Source: an uncultured Flavobacterium sp. (GTDB lineage Bacteria; Bacteroidota; Bacteroidia; Flavobacteriales; Flavobacteriaceae). From it: a stretch of DNA of 64,000 bases. The stretch is from positions 1 to 64,000 of the forward strand of contig NZ_CAMLDD010000027.1 in the NCBI RefSeq assembly GCF_946478785.1, read 5' to 3'. Both the position numbers and the translations under genes were made by a program. A model generated the notes under the pieces. That model ran no database searches. It was not told where the DNA came from and saw only the letters and a list, made by a program, of their open reading frames with translations. Shown here one piece after another: positions 62,134 through 64,000 of the stretch (within the stretch, counting starts at the first letter, position 1; each line of letters opens with the position of its first letter).

Positions 62134-63333
62134 CTAATCTAACAACTTTTTACTCACACGGCTACTGGCAATTAAAGAAGCCACAAAACCAAGAGTAACA
62201 ATGGTTCCCATTACGATTAGTACGTTTTCGAAAGAAAAAACAACAGGATAGGCCAAAGTTGGCGTAATCATAATCAGTTCGTATTGCTGCTGAAGAAGTA
62301 CTAAAATCATCCCTAAAACAAGTCCGATTATACCTCCAAAAACACTTAACAAAGTTCCCTGAAGCAAAAATATTTTTCGAAGATGACTGATTTCGGTTCC
62401 TAAATTGAAAAGGGTTTTTAAGTTTCCTTTCTTTTCTAAAATCATCATAATTAGGGCTCCAACCAAATTAAAAAGTGCCACGATTATGACCAGCGTAAAA
62501 ATTAAGTAAACAACGATATTTTCAGTATTGAGCATTTTATACAATGACTCATTAAGCTCCGCTCTGTTTTTTAGGGTAATTTTGTTGTTGAAAATGGTTT
62601 TCAATTCAGATTTAATACTTTCTTCATTAGCATCAGGTTTTAATTTTAATTCAATACCTGAAATCTGATTGGGTTTATATTGCAATAATTCCTGCGTCAA
62701 ACCTAAATCGGCAAAAACGTATTTAGAATCTAATTCTTCGCTTACCGAATAAATTCCGACTGGCAATACATCTGTTTTATTGAATGCTTCTTCTGGATTT
62801 TCAATTGCTCCTTTACCGGGTTTTGGTGCGAATATCTGTAATGGGTTTTCAAAATCCATTATTCCCATAGAAAAATCACTGGCAATTCCGTACCCAATAA
62901 CCACCTGAAATGTATCGGGTTTTAGCCATTGGCCATTAAAAAGCTTTTTTTTGATATCGTTAACCACAGGATACAAGCTATCAACACCTTTTAAATAGGT
63001 AACCTGCTGTTTGTCTTTAAACAAAAACAAAACTCGCTCTTCGATAATTTTAGTGTAGGAAGCGATACCTTCTATTTTCTTAATTTGATTTTCCTGATCA
63101 GGTGTAATCAAAAATGACTTTCCGTAAGTGCTGGTCATTTTTAAATCAGGATCTATTTCGTTTGTAAACGAAAGACTGAAAACCTTCAATCCGCTAAAAA
63201 CGGATAAAACCACAAACAAAGCCATCGTACCAACAATGATTCCCATACTGGCAATGCGATTGATAATAGTTATAGCATTGTTTTTACTTCTGCTAAAAAT
63301 ATAACGTTTGGCTATGTAGAGAGGGAAATTCAA
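62134..63333 (-). CDS. LolC/LolE-type ABC permease (FtsX-like)
   Basis: 399 aa. One N-terminal helix (about 29-50) in ASMGIIVGTMALFVVLSVFSG, a periplasmic domain of about 200 residues, and three C-terminal helices: the FtsX/MacB layout of lipoprotein-releasing permeases. Starts 1 bp after the rbfA stop, so co-transcribed. No ATPase partner in the window. Confidence 0.85.
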   Translation of the reverse strand: MNFPLYIAKRYIFSRSKNNAITIINRIASMGIIVGTMALFVVLSVFSGLKVFSLSFTNEIDPDLKMTSTYGKSFLITPDQENQIKKIEGIASYTKIIEERVLFLFKDKQQVTYLKGVDSLYPVVNDIKKKLFNGQWLKPDTFQVVIGYGIASDFSMGIMDFENPLQIFAPKPGKGAIENPEEAFNKTDVLPVGIYSVSEELDSKYVFADLGLTQELLQYKPNQISGIELKLKPDANEESIKSELKTIFNNKITLKNRAELNESLYKMLNTENIVVYLIFTLVIIVALFNLVGALIMMILEKKGNLKTLFNLGTEISHLRKIFLLQGTLLSVFGGIIGLVLGMILVLLQQQYELIMITPTLAYPVVFSFENVLIVMGTIVTLGFVASLIASSRVSKKLLD

Positions 63334-63334
63334 T

Positions 63335-63727
63335 TTATGATTTTCTTCTTTTTTCTAAAAGATCACGGTTTTCAATTGGGTTTTCTCTGTTTGACAAAGC
63401 GTTGTCAATTTTTTCGATATAATCTAAAGAGTCATCGATAAAAAATACCAGATTTGGTACACGTCGCAACTGCAAACGCACACGTTGCGACAAGTCGTGC
63501 TTAATTAAAGTAGTATTCGATTTTATTCCTTCTAAAGTTTCTTTTGCTTTCTCTTGCGGAAAAATACTTAAATACACAGTCGCTACAGATAAATCTGAAG
63601 TCACACTTACTTTGGATACCGAAATTACTAAATTATTAATTCCGTTTTTTCTCACTTCACCCTGCAAAATATCGACCAAATCTTTTTGGATGACACCGCC
63701 TATTTTTTTCTGTCTATTTGTTTCCAT
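63335..63727 (-). CDS. rbfA: Ribosome-binding factor A
   Basis: 130 aa. KH-like fold with VISVSKVSVTSDLSVATVYLSIFP and the RVRLQLRRVPNLVFFIDDSLDY stretch that defines RbfA; assists late 16S rRNA maturation in the 30S subunit. Basic C-terminus. First gene of a two-gene unit with the LolC/E permease. Confidence 0.93.
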   Translation of the reverse strand: METNRQKKIGGVIQKDLVDILQGEVRKNGINNLVISVSKVSVTSDLSVATVYLSIFPQEKAKETLEGIKSNTTLIKHDLSQRVRLQLRRVPNLVFFIDDSLDYIEKIDNALSNRENPIENRDLLEKRRKS

Positions 63728-63731
63728 ACTG

Positions 63732-63764
63732 CAAAAATACTATTTTTAAATTCAATCATTGCAA
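63732..63764 (-). promoter_or_regulatory. Promoter of rbfA
   Basis: Minus-strand -7 box TATTTTTG at 63732-63739 and TTG at 63762-63764, spacer 22 nt. Start of transcription would fall within a few bases of the ATG. Confidence 0.55.
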
Positions 63765-63808
63765 TTTCGTATTCAACAAAATGTATTTGAATTGGCTATT
63801 ATTAAATA

Positions 63809-63834
63809 AAAAAGGAGACTTCCATCTCCTTTTT
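63809..63834 (-). terminator. Terminator of the M23-like gene
   Basis: Stem AAAAAGGAGA / TCTCCTTTTT (63809-63818, 63825-63834), 6-nt loop; T-run on the minus strand follows. Separates it from rbfA. Confidence 0.8.
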
Positions 63835-63835
63835 G

Positions 63836-64000
63836 TTATCTGTTTTGCAACCATCCTTCGGGATTGTTATTTGATGTATTCTGAAGAATTAAAAACTTGA
63901 TAACTGTTTTTCCTGTATCACCGCTTGTTCTTACTTTTCCAATACTTTGTTTGATATTAACTTTATCACCTTTATTTACAAAAACCTGACTTAGGTTTTG
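63836..64000 (-). CDS. M23/EnvC-like murein hydrolase activator, C-terminal end (partial)
   Basis: 54 codons before TAA (63836-63838), open to the window edge. QVFVNKGDKVNIKQSIGKV and the GKTVIKFLILQNTS strand match the LytM/M23 domain end, where VxxGxxVxxGQxIG is followed by LHFE-like residues. The usual HFE reads IKFLI, so the metal ligands may be lost, as in EnvC-type activators. The ending NPEGWLQ is usual for Flavobacterium homologues. Confidence 0.75.
   Translation of the reverse strand, partial: QNLSQVFVNKGDKVNIKQSIGKVRTSGDTGKTVIKFLILQNTSNNNPEGWLQNR

Noticed and set aside
1..64000. CRISPR arrays, tRNA/rRNA genes, insertion sequences or an origin
   Set aside because: Looked for regular spaced repeats, cloverleaf-like stretches, transposase motifs and DnaA-box clusters; none was convincing.

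Overview
The window looks like a chromosome segment of a Flavobacterium or close relative (Bacteroidota). Base composition is AT-rich. Promoters fit the Bacteroidota pattern TTG - about 19 nt - TAnnTTTG, and clear Shine-Dalgarno sites are rare. Transketolase appears as a separate N-terminal half. The tyrosine ammonia-lyase closely resembles the well known Flavobacterium johnsoniae enzyme, and the window holds a flexirubin-type pigment cluster. No tRNA, rRNA, CRISPR array or insertion sequence was seen.

Layout. 1-179 (-): start of transketolase. 689-1831 (-): geranylgeranyl-reductase-like flavoprotein. 1950-9321: galactose module, with a GntR-type regulator divergent from galM-galK-galT-galE and then a Na+/sugar symporter with its own promoter. 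9436-21025: accessory island of LysM and PAAR-like (DUF4280) proteins, large beta-rich proteins and lipoproteins. It reads as an orphan contact-dependent (T6SSiii-like) effector/immunity island. Its right half is decaying: an N-terminally truncated, twice frameshifted paralogue of the 757-aa protein, a DUF paralogue with an in-frame stop, and a lipoprotein with two in-frame stops. 21107-22304: small phage-type regulators transcribed divergently. 22336-24041 (-): umuC-umuD.

24883-59338 is a flexirubin (aryl polyene-dialkylresorcinol ester) biosynthesis and export cluster of about 34 kb. The likely flow is as follows. Tyrosine ammonia-lyase makes 4-coumarate and a PaaK-like ligase activates it. 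Two ACPs, several ketosynthases (one a cysteine-less chain-length-factor-like partner, one a short KS fragment-like protein), a ketoreductase and hotdog dehydratases extend it to a polyene. DarB and DarA make the dialkylresorcinol. A halogenase-like flavoprotein and two CrtI-like flavoproteins tailor the product. An ABC exporter, LolA-like carrier, lipoprotein, outer-membrane barrel and an MMPL-PlsC fusion probably move or mount the pigment in the envelope. Several acyltransferase-like proteins (LpxL-like, BtrH-like, PlsC domain, C45-type lipoprotein) compete for the unassigned ester-forming step. A Fic-domain gene with a small convergent ORF sits inside the cluster.

59492-64000: housekeeping genes: dusB (+), then on the minus strand a MATE exporter, a LolC/E-type permease, rbfA and the 3' end of an M23/EnvC-like gene. 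All family assignments come from reading motifs and overall sequence; no database search was run.
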